A DNA stretch of 64,000 nt from CAKUFA01 sp963627465 (GTDB taxonomy: Bacteria > Bacillota > Clostridia > Christensenellales > Aristaeellaceae), in the NCBI GenBank assembly GCA_963627465.1, contig CAVGBO010000002.1, positions 1 through 64,000 on the forward strand, given 5' to 3'. Each line of letters opens with the position of its first letter. The first letter of the stretch is position 1. Shown in pieces: positions 1 through 7,498 of the stretch. Both the position numbers and the translations under genes were made by a program. Below the pieces are notes generated by a model. It was not told the origin of the DNA. It did no database searches and was given only the letters and a program-made list of their open reading frames with translations.

Positions 1-50
1 GTGCCAATGTTGACATGGGGCTTTTTCCGCTCGTAATGCTCCTTAGCCAT
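1..50 (-). CDS. tuf: Elongation factor Tu, N-terminal fragment (runs off the left edge)
   Basis: Only the first 16-17 codons are in the window. Read on the minus strand from the ATG at 50-48 they give MAKEHYERKKPHVNIGT, the highly conserved N-terminus of bacterial EF-Tu just before its first GTP-binding loop. A strong AAGGAGGAG ribosome binding site lies at 57-65. EF-Tu is the GTPase that carries aminoacyl-tRNA to the ribosome. It lies immediately downstream of tRNA-Gly on the same strand with no terminator between them, so the tRNA and tuf are probably co-transcribed from the promoter at 241-269. The identity rests on a short but diagnostic stretch. Confidence 0.9.
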   Translation of the reverse strand, partial: MAKEHYERKKPHVNIG

Positions 51-124
51 GGGAATCTCCTCCTTATGATTTCGCGTAAACTGCGAAGGATCGTCTTCGC
101 TGCTCTAGGCGATTGATGCGGTGG

Positions 125-198
125 TGGAGCAGGTGATGGGAATCGAACCCACGTAGCCAGCTTGGGAAGCTGGAACTCTACCATTGAGTTACACCTGC
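125..198 (-). tRNA. tRNA-Gly, anticodon CCC
   Basis: On the minus strand the 7-bp acceptor GCAGGTG (198-192) pairs with CACCTGC (135-129). The anticodon stem CCAGC/GCTGG encloses the loop TTCCCAA, giving anticodon CCC, which reads GGG glycine codons. The T-arm carries GGTTCGATTC. A T discriminator is followed by an encoded CCA at 127-125. A consensus promoter lies upstream and tuf downstream. Confidence 0.95.
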
Positions 199-240
199 AT
201 GTCCCGCATCAAGCCCAATCAGACTTGTCAAGACGCTTAT

Positions 241-269
241 ATGATAGCCTTTTTTCCTCACGATGTCAA
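241..269 (-). promoter_or_regulatory. Promoter of tRNA-Gly/tuf
   Basis: On the minus strand TTGACA (269-264), a 17-nt spacer and TATCAT (246-241) form a near-consensus sigma-70 type promoter. Transcription would start about 35 nt upstream of the tRNA. Confidence 0.8.
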
Positions 270-311
270 GTGTTGGGGACTTTTTTCACACTTTTCTCAT
301 AAAAAACAGAG

Positions 312-341
312 AAAAAGGAGCCGGACTTTTGATCCGGCTCC
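312..341 (-). terminator. Terminator of the opp operon
   Basis: A perfect 9-bp stem GGAGCCGGA/TCCGGCTCC (317-325 with 333-341) with a 7-nt loop is followed on the minus strand by TTTTT (316-312). It sits 20 nt after the oppA stop codon. Confidence 0.9.
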
Positions 342-360
342 AGGGTTGCACGGGTGCTGA

Positions 361-2121
361 TTACTCAGCGTAGGTGCAGTGCATGAAGTACTTGTAGCCC
401 AGGGGGTTGGAGTAGAAGCCCTGCACGCTGTCATCCAGCATATAGATGTCGGTGTAGAAGTACAGAGGCGTGATGCAGCCAGTGCTCATCAGCATGTCTT
501 CTGCCATGTGCATCATCGCATAGCGAGCGGTGGTGTCGGTGCAGCTCTTGATGGTGGAGATCAGCACGTCGTAGGTCTCAGCCCAGGTGCCGTTCTCAAC
601 CTTCACGTCATAGCCATAAGCGGTCAGATCCAGGCTGTACATGGCCAGATCTGCATGGTCGCCCTTGCCGTACTGCACGTCGTTGTTGCCGGAGGCAGTC
701 ACCCACATGTCGAGGAAGCAGATGGGGTCATTGTAGTCAGCCAGCCAGCCGTTACGGGCGATGGTGTAGTCGCCGGCCTTACGGCTGTTCAGGAAGGTGT
801 TCCACTCCTGGTTGGTCAGGTTCATGGTGATGCCCACGCCAGCCAGCACGCCCTGCAGGTACTCACCGATAGCCTTGTGGCCTTCGCTGGTGTTGTACAG
901 GTAGGTCATGGAGGGGAAGTTGGTGAACATGCCGGTAGACTCGTCGTAGTTGTAGTACTTCTTCAGGGTCTCCAGAGCGCTGTCCCAGTTGTCCATGTAA
1001 GCATCGGCGCTTACATTGTAGTAGCCGTCATAGTCGCTGCTGGAGCCGGCGTTCTTGTAGAACTCGGTGCCGTCAGCATCGGTCATGCCCATGGCCACGA
1101 AGGAAGAAGCAGGAACCTGACCAGCCTGGCCGATTTCCTCAACGATGTAGTTGCGGTCGAACAGCAGGGCGATGGCCTGACGGATTTCAGCTTCAGCCTG
1201 AGCAGCTTCCACACCGGTCAGGGTGGTGTCAGCAGGCAGGATGTTCTCGTTGATGTTCCAGCAGACGTAGTAGGTACCGATCTGGCCGGCCACCACGAAC
1301 TCGGTGGGATACTGCTCCTTCAGAGCGGCAATCTCAGAGGTGGGGACGTCGTCGATCAGCTGCCAGTCGCCATTCTGGAAGTTAGCCAGCATGTTGTTGG
1401 CATCGTCGGACAGATAGAACTCAATCTGATCCATGGTCACGGTGTCAGCAGCGAAGTAGTTGGCGTTCTTGGTCAGGGTGATCTTGCTGTTGTGCTCCCA
1501 TGCAGTCATGGTGTAAGGACCATTGCACACATAGGTAGAAGGATCGGTAGCCCAAGACTCGTTGGCCACTACGTCCTCACGTACCGGGAAGAATGCCGGG
1601 AAAGCCAGCAGCTCGTTCCAGTATGCAACGGCGTTGTTCAGGGTCACAACCAAGGTCTTGTCATCGGTAGCTTCCACAGCCAAGTCGTCCGGGTAGCCCT
1701 TCACGCTCTCGAACATGTAGCCGTAGTCAGCACCCAGGGTGGAAGAAGCGGCACGCTTCCAGGAGAACTCGAAGTCGCCGGCAGTCAAATCCTTGCCGTC
1801 GGACCACTTCAGGCCGTCCTTCAGGGTGTAGGTGTAGGTTACGGTGCCGTCGTCGTTAGCCACAGGCTCGCTCAGCTCAGCTGCGCACTCGGCAACGATC
1901 TCCAGCTTGCCTTCTGCATCCTGTGCCCAGGTTGCCAGACCGGAGAACAGGTGAGCCGCCATGGTTGCACCGTCAACGGTGGAGTTGAGGGCAGGATCCA
2001 GCGTGTCCGGTTCGGAAGCCAGAGACACGGCAATGCTGCTCTTGGCCTCATCAGCGGTGGCGAAAGCCACGCAGGACAGCGTCATAGCCAGCGCCATCAT
2101 GAGAGCAACAAGTTTCTTCAT
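361..2121 (-). CDS. oppA: Oligopeptide ABC transporter substrate-binding protein
   Basis: A 586-residue extracytoplasmic binding protein of the SBP_bac_5 (OppA/DppA) family, the usual length for peptide binders. It has a clear signal peptide (MKKLVALMMALAMTLSC..., residues 1-23). The Cys near residue 17 is not in a good lipobox, so lipid anchoring is uncertain. Family hallmarks visible are the segment YTLKDGLKWSDGKDLTAGDF near residue 97 and NGPYTMTAWEHNSKI near residue 199. It delivers oligopeptides to the OppBCDF membrane complex. The gene is last in the operon, after a weak hairpin at 2153-2171 that may set its expression relative to the membrane parts. A GGGAGGAAA ribosome site precedes the ATG. 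Peptide size preference cannot be read from sequence. Confidence 0.92.
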   Translation of the reverse strand: MKKLVALMMALAMTLSCVAFATADEAKSSIAVSLASEPDTLDPALNSTVDGATMAAHLFSGLATWAQDAEGKLEIVAECAAELSEPVANDDGTVTYTYTLKDGLKWSDGKDLTAGDFEFSWKRAASSTLGADYGYMFESVKGYPDDLAVEATDDKTLVVTLNNAVAYWNELLAFPAFFPVREDVVANESWATDPSTYVCNGPYTMTAWEHNSKITLTKNANYFAADTVTMDQIEFYLSDDANNMLANFQNGDWQLIDDVPTSEIAALKEQYPTEFVVAGQIGTYYVCWNINENILPADTTLTGVEAAQAEAEIRQAIALLFDRNYIVEEIGQAGQVPASSFVAMGMTDADGTEFYKNAGSSSDYDGYYNVSADAYMDNWDSALETLKKYYNYDESTGMFTNFPSMTYLYNTSEGHKAIGEYLQGVLAGVGITMNLTNQEWNTFLNSRKAGDYTIARNGWLADYNDPICFLDMWVTASGNNDVQYGKGDHADLAMYSLDLTAYGYDVKVENGTWAETYDVLISTIKSCTDTTARYAMMHMAEDMLMSTGCITPLYFYTDIYMLDDSVQGFYSNPLGYKYFMHCTYAE

Positions 2122-2152
2122 GGTAATTTCCTCCCTTTCAGGATAATTGTAT

Positions 2153-2171
2153 CAAAAATGCGTTTCCGCAT
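2153..2171 (-). terminator. Weak intercistronic hairpin between oppF and oppA
   Basis: Minus-strand ATGCG-GAAA-CGCAT (2171-2158) followed by TTTTT forms a small 5-bp intrinsic-terminator-like hairpin in the 81-nt oppF-oppA gap. No separate oppA promoter is obvious, so partial read-through or transcript-end stabilisation is likely. Confidence 0.5.
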
Positions 2172-2202
2172 CCTTGAGCTGTGTAACGGTGGATGAAGGG
2201 CA

Positions 2203-3192
2203 TTAGTTGATTTCCTTCACCCGGTGGCAGGCAACAAAGTGTCCCTTTTCCACTTCTTCAAAGGGCGGCATGGACTGGGCACAGGCTTCCGTTGCATAGC
2301 GGCAGCGGGTGCGGAAGGGGCAGCCGGAAGGAGCGTGGAGGGGACTGGGAATATCGCCGGTAAGGGCAATTCGCTTGTTGGCCCGTGCTGCCTTCGGATC
2401 CGGCAGGGGCACGGCCGACAACAGGGACTGGGAATAGGGATGCAGCGGATGATCATAAATCTCCCCTGCGTCCGCCAGCTCCACCATTTTGCCCAGATAC
2501 ATGACAGCGATTCGGTCGGAAATGTGACGCACCACCAGCAGGTCATGGGCGATGAACAAATAGGTCAGTCCCAGCCGTTCCTGCAGGTCGTCAAACATGT
2601 TGATGACCTGTGCCTGAATGGATACGTCCAAGGCGGATACAGGTTCGTCGCAAACAATGAACTCAGGATTCACCGCCAGTGCCCGGGCAATACCGATGCG
2701 CTGCCGCTGACCGCCGGAGAACTCGTGGGCATACCGAGAAGCATGCTCACTGTTCAAGCCCACAAGGCTCATCAGCTCCAGAATCCGTTCCTGCCGCTCC
2801 TGCTTGGTCTTGTACAGGTGATGCACGTCCAGCGGCTCGCCCACAATGTCCGACACCGTCATGCGGGGGTTCAGGGAAGAGTAAGGATCCTGAAACACCA
2901 TGGTGGCCTTCTTGCGGAATTCCTGCAGATCCTGCTTGGTTTTGATCTGCTTGCCGTCATACCACACTTCACCTGCCGTAGGCTTGTACAGGTGCAGGAT
3001 GGTGCGGCCTACCGTGGTTTTGCCGCAGCCGCTCTCCCCCACCAGCCCCAAGGTTTCACCCTTGTTGATGGAGAAAGATACGTCATCCACAGCCTTCAGA
3101 GGTCTGGTGCGGAGGAAGCCGGTGTTAATATCGAAGTATTCCTTGAGACCCTTGACTTCAACAAGAGGCTTCTTTTCATTCTGTTCAGCCAT
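2203..3192 (-). CDS. oppF: Oligopeptide ABC transporter ATPase OppF
   Basis: A 329-residue cytoplasmic ATPase that powers peptide import together with OppD. The ABC domain is complete: Walker A GESGCGKTT near residue 52, signature FSGGQRQRIGIARAL near 160, Walker B FIVCDEPVSALD near 180, and an H-loop in IAHDL. The C-terminal oligopeptide-type extension carries the Cys-rich stretch CPFRTRCRYATEAC. I start it at the ATG at 3192, which has AAAGGAGG nine nt upstream. An ATG 24 nt earlier is in frame but lies inside oppD without a ribosome site. The start overlaps the oppD stop by 8 nt, implying translational coupling. Confidence 0.92.
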   Translation of the reverse strand: MAEQNEKKPLVEVKGLKEYFDINTGFLRTRPLKAVDDVSFSINKGETLGLVGESGCGKTTVGRTILHLYKPTAGEVWYDGKQIKTKQDLQEFRKKATMVFQDPYSSLNPRMTVSDIVGEPLDVHHLYKTKQERQERILELMSLVGLNSEHASRYAHEFSGGQRQRIGIARALAVNPEFIVCDEPVSALDVSIQAQVINMFDDLQERLGLTYLFIAHDLLVVRHISDRIAVMYLGKMVELADAGEIYDHPLHPYSQSLLSAVPLPDPKAARANKRIALTGDIPSPLHAPSGCPFRTRCRYATEACAQSMPPFEEVEKGHFVACHRVKEIN

Positions 3193-4183
3193 TGGTTTCA
3201 GCCTCCTTTGCGCCAAGGGAATTCTTCACATTCATCCAGCAGCTGGAGCAGTGGCCTTCGCTGACACAGAGACGTTCCGGCTTCTGCTGCAGGCAAATTT
3301 TCATGGCTGCATCGCACCGGGGTGCAAAGGCGCATCCCTTGGGCATGTTCAGCAGGTCAATGGGTGTGCCGGTAATAGGCTTCAGCCGCTGACCGTTGTT
3401 CTCTGCCGTGGGGATGGAGCGCATCAAGCCCTTGGTGTACTCATGGCTGGGATGATAGAAAATATCTTCCGCCGTACCCTGCTCGCAGATCGAGCCTGCA
3501 TACATCACAATCACGTCATCGCACAGCTGCGCTACAACGCCCAGGTCATGGGTAATCATGATAATGGCCATGCCCATCTTCTTCTGCAGATCCTGCATCA
3601 GTTCCAGAATCTGTGCCTGAATGGTCACGTCCAAGGCAGTGGTCGGTTCATCGGCAATCAGAATATCCGGTTCGCAGGCCAGCGCCATGGCAATCATAAT
3701 CCGCTGCCGCATACCGCCGGACATTTCATGGGGATACTGTTTCAGCCGTCTGGTGGGTTCATTCACGTTCACCAGCTGCAGCATTTCCAGTGCCCGTTCC
3801 TTTGCCTGCTTCCGGTTCCGGTTGGTGTGCAGGCGAATGGCCTCCATCAGCTGATGCCCTACAGTATAGGTAGGATTCAGGCTGGTCATAGGATCCTGGA
3901 AGATAATCGAAATCTTGTTGCCCCGAACGCTGTGCAGGGTCTTCTCATCGGCACCTACCAATTCCTGACCATCCAGCTTTACGCTGCCGCCCACAATCTT
4001 TCCCGTAGGGGCAAGGATCTGCATAATGGAGTAAGCTGTCACAGACTTGCCGGAGCCGCTCTCCCCCACAATGCCCAGCACCTTGCCGCGCTCCAGATCA
4101 AAGGACACTCCGTCCACAGCCTTCACTTCGCCTGCATCCGTAAAGAAGGAGGTGCGAAGATCTTTGACTTCCAACAATGCCAT
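3185..4183 (-). CDS. oppD: Oligopeptide ABC transporter ATPase OppD
   Basis: A 332-residue ABC ATPase, partner of OppF. Walker A GESGSGKS lies at residues 40-47, the signature MSGGMRQRIMIAMAL and Walker B ILIADEPTTALD follow, and the H-loop is in MITHDLGVV. The C-terminal region contains several Cys (CAFAPRC, MKICLQ, CVSEGHCSSC) in the pattern associated with an iron-sulfur site in OppD/DppD-type subunits. That cluster is inferred, not demonstrated. It is third in the operon, 17 nt after oppC, with a good ribosome site, and overlaps oppF. Confidence 0.92.
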   Translation of the reverse strand: MALLEVKDLRTSFFTDAGEVKAVDGVSFDLERGKVLGIVGESGSGKSVTAYSIMQILAPTGKIVGGSVKLDGQELVGADEKTLHSVRGNKISIIFQDPMTSLNPTYTVGHQLMEAIRLHTNRNRKQAKERALEMLQLVNVNEPTRRLKQYPHEMSGGMRQRIMIAMALACEPDILIADEPTTALDVTIQAQILELMQDLQKKMGMAIIMITHDLGVVAQLCDDVIVMYAGSICEQGTAEDIFYHPSHEYTKGLMRSIPTAENNGQRLKPITGTPIDLLNMPKGCAFAPRCDAAMKICLQQKPERLCVSEGHCSSCWMNVKNSLGAKEAETNG

Positions 4184-4200
4184 CTTTCGTCTCTCCTTTC

Positions 4201-5259
4201 TCAGGCGTTCAGCTTCGGGTCAAAGGCATCCCGAAGGCCATCGCCGAACAGATTCAGGGACAGAACAATCAGGCAAATCACAACTGCCGGGATAATCAGC
4301 CGGTAGGTGTAGGACGTAATGCCGTTCAATGCATCGGAAGCCAAGGAACCCAGAGAGGGCATGGGGGCATTTACGCCCAGGCCCAGGAAAGATAGGAAGC
4401 TTTCCGTGAAAATAGCACTGGGGATCTGCAATGCGGTGGAGATAATCAGCACGCTGATGCAGTTAGGCAGCAGGTGCTTGCGGATGATCCAGCGTCCGCT
4501 GGCACCGGTTGCCTGAGCGCTAAGCACATATTCCTGTTCACGCAGGGAAAGGATCTGACCACGAATCAGCCGTGCCATGCCCACCCAATACAGCAGGCCG
4601 AAAACGATGAACATACTAATGATGTTGGAACCGATAGCTTCCAGAATGGTGCCTTCCACGTTCAGCACCTGTCCCAGCACCACGGACAGCAGAATGATCA
4701 CCAACATATCCGGCAGGGAGTAGATAATATCCACAATCCGCATGATGACCAAGTCCACCTTGCCGCCGCAGTAGCCTGCGATGGAGCCGATGGCCGTGCC
4801 AATAATCAGCACAATGATGCTGGCGAAGAAACCAACTGCCAGAGAGATCCGGGTGCCGTACACTACACGGATGAAGTAATCACGTCCGTGTGCGTCCGTG
4901 CCGAAGATGTGAGGGAATACGCTCTCCCCTGCCTCGATCTTCTTCAGCTCCGTCTTTCCATAGGTGAAGGGAGCAAGGTTGTTGTAGGAGCTGTCTACAG
5001 GACGGCCGGGGGTTACGCCCAGCATCTTGTCGTAGGAGTAAGGCCACACGTAAGGGATAATAATGGAAGCCAAGGTGATCAAAACGATCACAATCAGGCT
5101 GATGGTTGCTACCTTGTTCTTCAGCAGCCGCTTCATGCCATCCTTAAAGAAGGTGGAAGAAGGCCGCATGGTAGCGATGTAAGCTTTCTCTTCTGCCGTT
5201 GCAGGCGTGAAAAGCTCAGGATCCAACTGCATACTAAAGGGCTTATGACTGTCACGCAT
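4201..5259 (-). CDS. oppC: Oligopeptide ABC transporter permease OppC
   Basis: A 352-residue inner-membrane permease. A cytoplasmic N-terminus of about 45 residues leads into the first membrane segment (VATISLIVIVLITLASIII). After a periplasmic loop containing HIFGTDAHGRDYFIRV, typical of OppC/DppC, there are five further segments. The cytoplasmic EAA loop that docks the ATPases is EYVLSAQATGASGRWIIRKH. It forms a heterodimer with OppB. GAGGAGG precedes the ATG at 5259, which lies 15 nt after the oppB stop. Confidence 0.92.
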   Translation of the reverse strand: MRDSHKPFSMQLDPELFTPATAEEKAYIATMRPSSTFFKDGMKRLLKNKVATISLIVIVLITLASIIIPYVWPYSYDKMLGVTPGRPVDSSYNNLAPFTYGKTELKKIEAGESVFPHIFGTDAHGRDYFIRVVYGTRISLAVGFFASIIVLIIGTAIGSIAGYCGGKVDLVIMRIVDIIYSLPDMLVIILLSVVLGQVLNVEGTILEAIGSNIISMFIVFGLLYWVGMARLIRGQILSLREQEYVLSAQATGASGRWIIRKHLLPNCISVLIISTALQIPSAIFTESFLSFLGLGVNAPMPSLGSLASDALNGITSYTYRLIIPAVVICLIVLSLNLFGDGLRDAFDPKLNA

Positions 5260-5274
5260 CTTTGCTGCCTCCTC

Positions 5275-6204
5275 TTATTCGTAGTCAATGCGGGGATCAA
5301 CAACCTTGTAAAGCAGGTCGCTGATCAAGTTCATGATCACGATCAAGGACGCAAGGAAGATCGTTGTACCCATAATCATGGTATAGTCACGGTTGGTAAT
5401 GCTGGAAACGAACTGACGGCCAATGCCTGGCACGGCGAAGATCTGTTCAACCACCATGGAACCGGTTACGATGAACGCCAGCATAGGTCCGAAGTAGGTA
5501 ATGACAGGAATCAAGGAATTCTTCAGCGCATGGCCGAAGATGATCCGCCGTCCGGGTACACCCTTGGCACGTGCGGTGCGGATGTAATCCTGTCCCAGCA
5601 CGTCCAACATGGAAGAGCGAGTCAACCGGGTAATGTAGGATACGGGATACAGTGCCAATGTGATGATCGGAAGAATCAGGCCTGCGCTGGATGCGCCGTT
5701 AGCCGGCAGCCAGCCTAACCGCACCGAGAAGATAATTAATAGGAACGAACCCATGATGAAGGACGGCATGGATACGAAAGCAGTCGTAATGACCATGATC
5801 ACCTTATCCAGTACAGTGTTTCGTCTCAGGGCTGCTACCGAGCCAAGCACAATGCCCAGCACTGCAGCGCTGAAGGCAGCAATCAAGCCAATCTTTGCGG
5901 AGGTCTTCATACCATCCAAAATGATGTCAATCACCTGACGTCCGCGCTGCTTCAGGGAAGGGCCGAAGTCAAACTTGGTCACAATATCGCTCAGGTAGGT
6001 AGTGTACTGCTCCAGCAAAGGCTTATCCAGCCCGTACTTGGCCTCCAGTGCCGCCTGTGCTTCTTTGGAGATTGCTTTTTCACTGACGAAGGGACCACCG
6101 GGAACGGCGTGCATCACAAAGAACGTGACGGTGATGACAATCCAGATCGTCAGGATGGCCAGCAGAATGCGCTTCAGAATATAAAACGCCATCTTGGAAT
6201 TCAT
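5275..6204 (-). CDS. oppB: Oligopeptide ABC transporter permease OppB
   Basis: A 309-residue inner-membrane permease of the OppB/DppB family, with six predicted membrane segments beginning at YILKRILLAILTIWIVITVTF. The extracytoplasmic stretch EAKYGLDKPLLEQYTTYL and the EAA loop QDYIRTARAKGVPGRRI are family hallmarks, and the C-terminus DPRIDYE is typical. It is the first gene of the operon, preceded by ACGGAGG and by the promoter at 6335-6363. Confidence 0.93.
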   Translation of the reverse strand: MNSKMAFYILKRILLAILTIWIVITVTFFVMHAVPGGPFVSEKAISKEAQAALEAKYGLDKPLLEQYTTYLSDIVTKFDFGPSLKQRGRQVIDIILDGMKTSAKIGLIAAFSAAVLGIVLGSVAALRRNTVLDKVIMVITTAFVSMPSFIMGSFLLIIFSVRLGWLPANGASSAGLILPIITLALYPVSYITRLTRSSMLDVLGQDYIRTARAKGVPGRRIIFGHALKNSLIPVITYFGPMLAFIVTGSMVVEQIFAVPGIGRQFVSSITNRDYTMIMGTTIFLASLIVIMNLISDLLYKVVDPRIDYE

Positions 6205-6334
6205 TGTTTTCGCCTCCGTGAGCAGGCATCAAGCGTTCATCTGCGCTGTCAACCACACCCATACTCTCCTTCCTGATGCGCCCTTGCCGGGAAACCTGCT
6301 TGCAGCAGTTTCTCTTCACAGGAAAGATTGTCTT

Positions 6335-6363
6335 ATTATGCTACAGACTGTGAAAGATTGCAA
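6335..6363 (-). promoter_or_regulatory. Promoter of the opp operon
   Basis: On the minus strand TTGCAA (6363-6358), 17 nt, CATAAT (6340-6335). This leaves a leader of about 125 nt before oppB. I see no clear riboswitch in the leader. Confidence 0.6.
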
Positions 6364-6562
6364 GGACAATATTGCATTTTTTGTCCATCATCTTTGTTCT
6401 TTCTTTGTTTTTCATGCAAATTCGTTTTTTCATTGCATTTACTTTCCCCTAGTGATGTGCTAATCGGTCAGCGTTCTGACAGCACTTTATCTTTTTCAAA
6501 AAAAATTTCTACAAAAAGAAGGAATTTGCCGCAAGACAGCGAATTGATCTTCTTTGTCATCT
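6364..6562 (+). other. AT-rich intergenic stretch before tRNA-Leu
   Basis: About 200 nt of T-rich sequence between the opp promoter and tRNA-Leu. It must hold the tRNA-Leu promoter, but I cannot point to a convincing -35/-10 pair. No protein gene is supported here. Confidence 0.4.
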
Positions 6563-6647
6563 GCGGGAATGGCGGAATTGGCAGACGCGCTAGATTCAGG
6601 TTCTAGTGAGGGCTAACTTCATGCAGGTTCAAGTCCTGTTTCCCGCA
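6563..6647 (+). tRNA. tRNA-Leu, anticodon CAG
   Basis: Acceptor GCGGGAA (6563-6569) pairs with TTCCCGC (6640-6646). The anticodon stem CTAGA/TCTAG encloses TTCAGGT, giving CAG, which reads CUG leucine codons. It has a long variable arm (class II) and the T-loop GGTTCAAGTCC. CCA is not encoded, unlike in the tRNA-Gly of this window. Confidence 0.95.
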
Positions 6648-6655
6648 CGGCATGT

Positions 6656-6699
6656 AATCCGAATCAGTCGCCTTGGTAGGCGGTTGGTTCGGATTTTTT
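6656..6699 (+). terminator. Terminator of tRNA-Leu
   Basis: AATCCGAA (6656-6663) pairs with TTCGGATT (6688-6695), with an inner CGCC/GGCG pairing, followed by TTTT. Confidence 0.85.
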
Positions 6700-6750
6700 G
6701 ATGTGCTTCCTCAACAACAAATGTGAGCATTGATATTCTTTGTTCAAATA

Positions 6751-6779
6751 TTGACAAAAAGAACGATACGTGCTATCTT
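6751..6779 (+). promoter_or_regulatory. Promoter upstream of the secreted-protein cluster
   Basis: TTGACA (6751-6756), 17 nt, TATCTT (6774-6779). It lies about 275 nt upstream of the first secreted-protein gene, leaving an unusually long leader. Confidence 0.65.
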
Positions 6780-6916
6780 GATGTCACTCCCGATGGCACC
6801 CTAATCGCATTTGGTTTTTAATCGCGCAGAATAGCGTTATACCTTGTCAATGCCTATACGTTTCCCTAGTTTCTTCTTGCGCCGGTTTTCATTATTGCAT
6901 TTGCAGCAAAGATTAT

Positions 6917-6947
6917 TTGCACATTGGCTTGCCAATGCATCTATAGA
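6917..6947 (+). promoter_or_regulatory. Possible second promoter with an operator-like palindrome
   Basis: TTGCAC (6917-6922) and TATAGA (6942-6947) are separated by 19 nt, which is suboptimal. The spacer begins with the perfect inverted repeat ATTGGC-TT-GCCAAT (6923-6936), placed where a repressor or activator would act. Apart from this and the promoter at 6751, the 356-nt gap from 6700 to 7055 holds only a doubtful 10-codon frame after GAGGAGG. Confidence 0.3.
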
Positions 6948-7055
6948 GTGAAAGACCTAAAAGAGGAGGTTGATGGCGCAATGCGCATGAAGATACGTAC
7001 GAATGAACCATAACTGTTGGCTAAAGAGTTGCAACCTAAAATAGGAGGATTTGTC

Positions 7056-7428
7056 ATGAAACGTTTTACTGCATTGGTTTTGGTCGTTGTTCTTTGTATG
7101 GTCTGTGTTGTTCCTGCCATGGCCGTAAAAGTTTTATGTGCCAGTGATGCGACTACTTTCCAGAGGTGGAGTGCTGATACAACATCCGAAGGAACGACTT
7201 GGAGTCTTTCTTGGGGCACTTGCAACCTTTCTTCCGATAAGAAGGCTGCTGTAAAGATCTATCACGCCCCCGGCGTATATGCGAGTCATACCTAATTACT
7301 ACCAAAACAAGTCGACCGCATCTCACAGTTACCTCTCTGCTTATGCCAATGGGCAAACAGTCTATGTCGCTGGGAAAAAACACAGTGGCACTGGTTCACT
7401 CTATATTTCCGCTTCCTTCAATCCCTGA
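7056..7428 (+). pseudogene. Small secreted protein, frameshifted
   Basis: The ATG at 7056 follows AGGAGG and begins a clear signal peptide (MKRFTALVLVVVLCMVCVV...AMA). That frame stops at 7293-7295 after 79 codons. From about 7260-7290 the +1 frame continues with sensible secreted-protein sequence (YYQNKSTASHSYLSAYANG ... GSLYISASFNP) to a stop at 7426-7428. A single frameshift, possibly in the CCCCC run at 7267-7271, would give one protein of about 123 residues. This is either a real mutation or a sequencing error; an assembly gap lies 2 kb away. The C-terminal part, with its SxYY...HSY pattern, weakly recalls lactococcin-972-like bacteriocins, but no dedicated exporter is nearby. Function unknown. 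Confidence 0.55.
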
Positions 7429-7441
7429 AGCCCGACCAAGT

Positions 7442-7476
7442 GCTGTGCTCATTCTCCTAGGGGGAATGAGCACAGC
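7442..7476 (+). terminator. Strong hairpin after the small secreted protein gene
   Basis: A 13-bp perfect inverted repeat GCTGTGCTCATTC/GAATGAGCACAGC with a 9-nt loop, followed by only TTTG. It lies 14 nt after the restored stop codon. It may be a terminator or a processing/stability hairpin ahead of the next gene. Confidence 0.6.
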
Positions 7477-7498
7477 TTTGAAAGGAAAGAATGCAATA

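Noticed and set aside
379..2196. 605-codon plus-strand open frame opposite oppA
   Set aside because: It is the antisense shadow of a clear binding-protein gene, low-complexity in His/Val/Gly, with no ribosome site or family.
7343..7498. Extension of the binding-like protein upstream of 7499
   Set aside because: It runs through the 13-bp hairpin and the end of the preceding gene, whereas the ATG at 7499 begins a signal peptide after a ribosome site.
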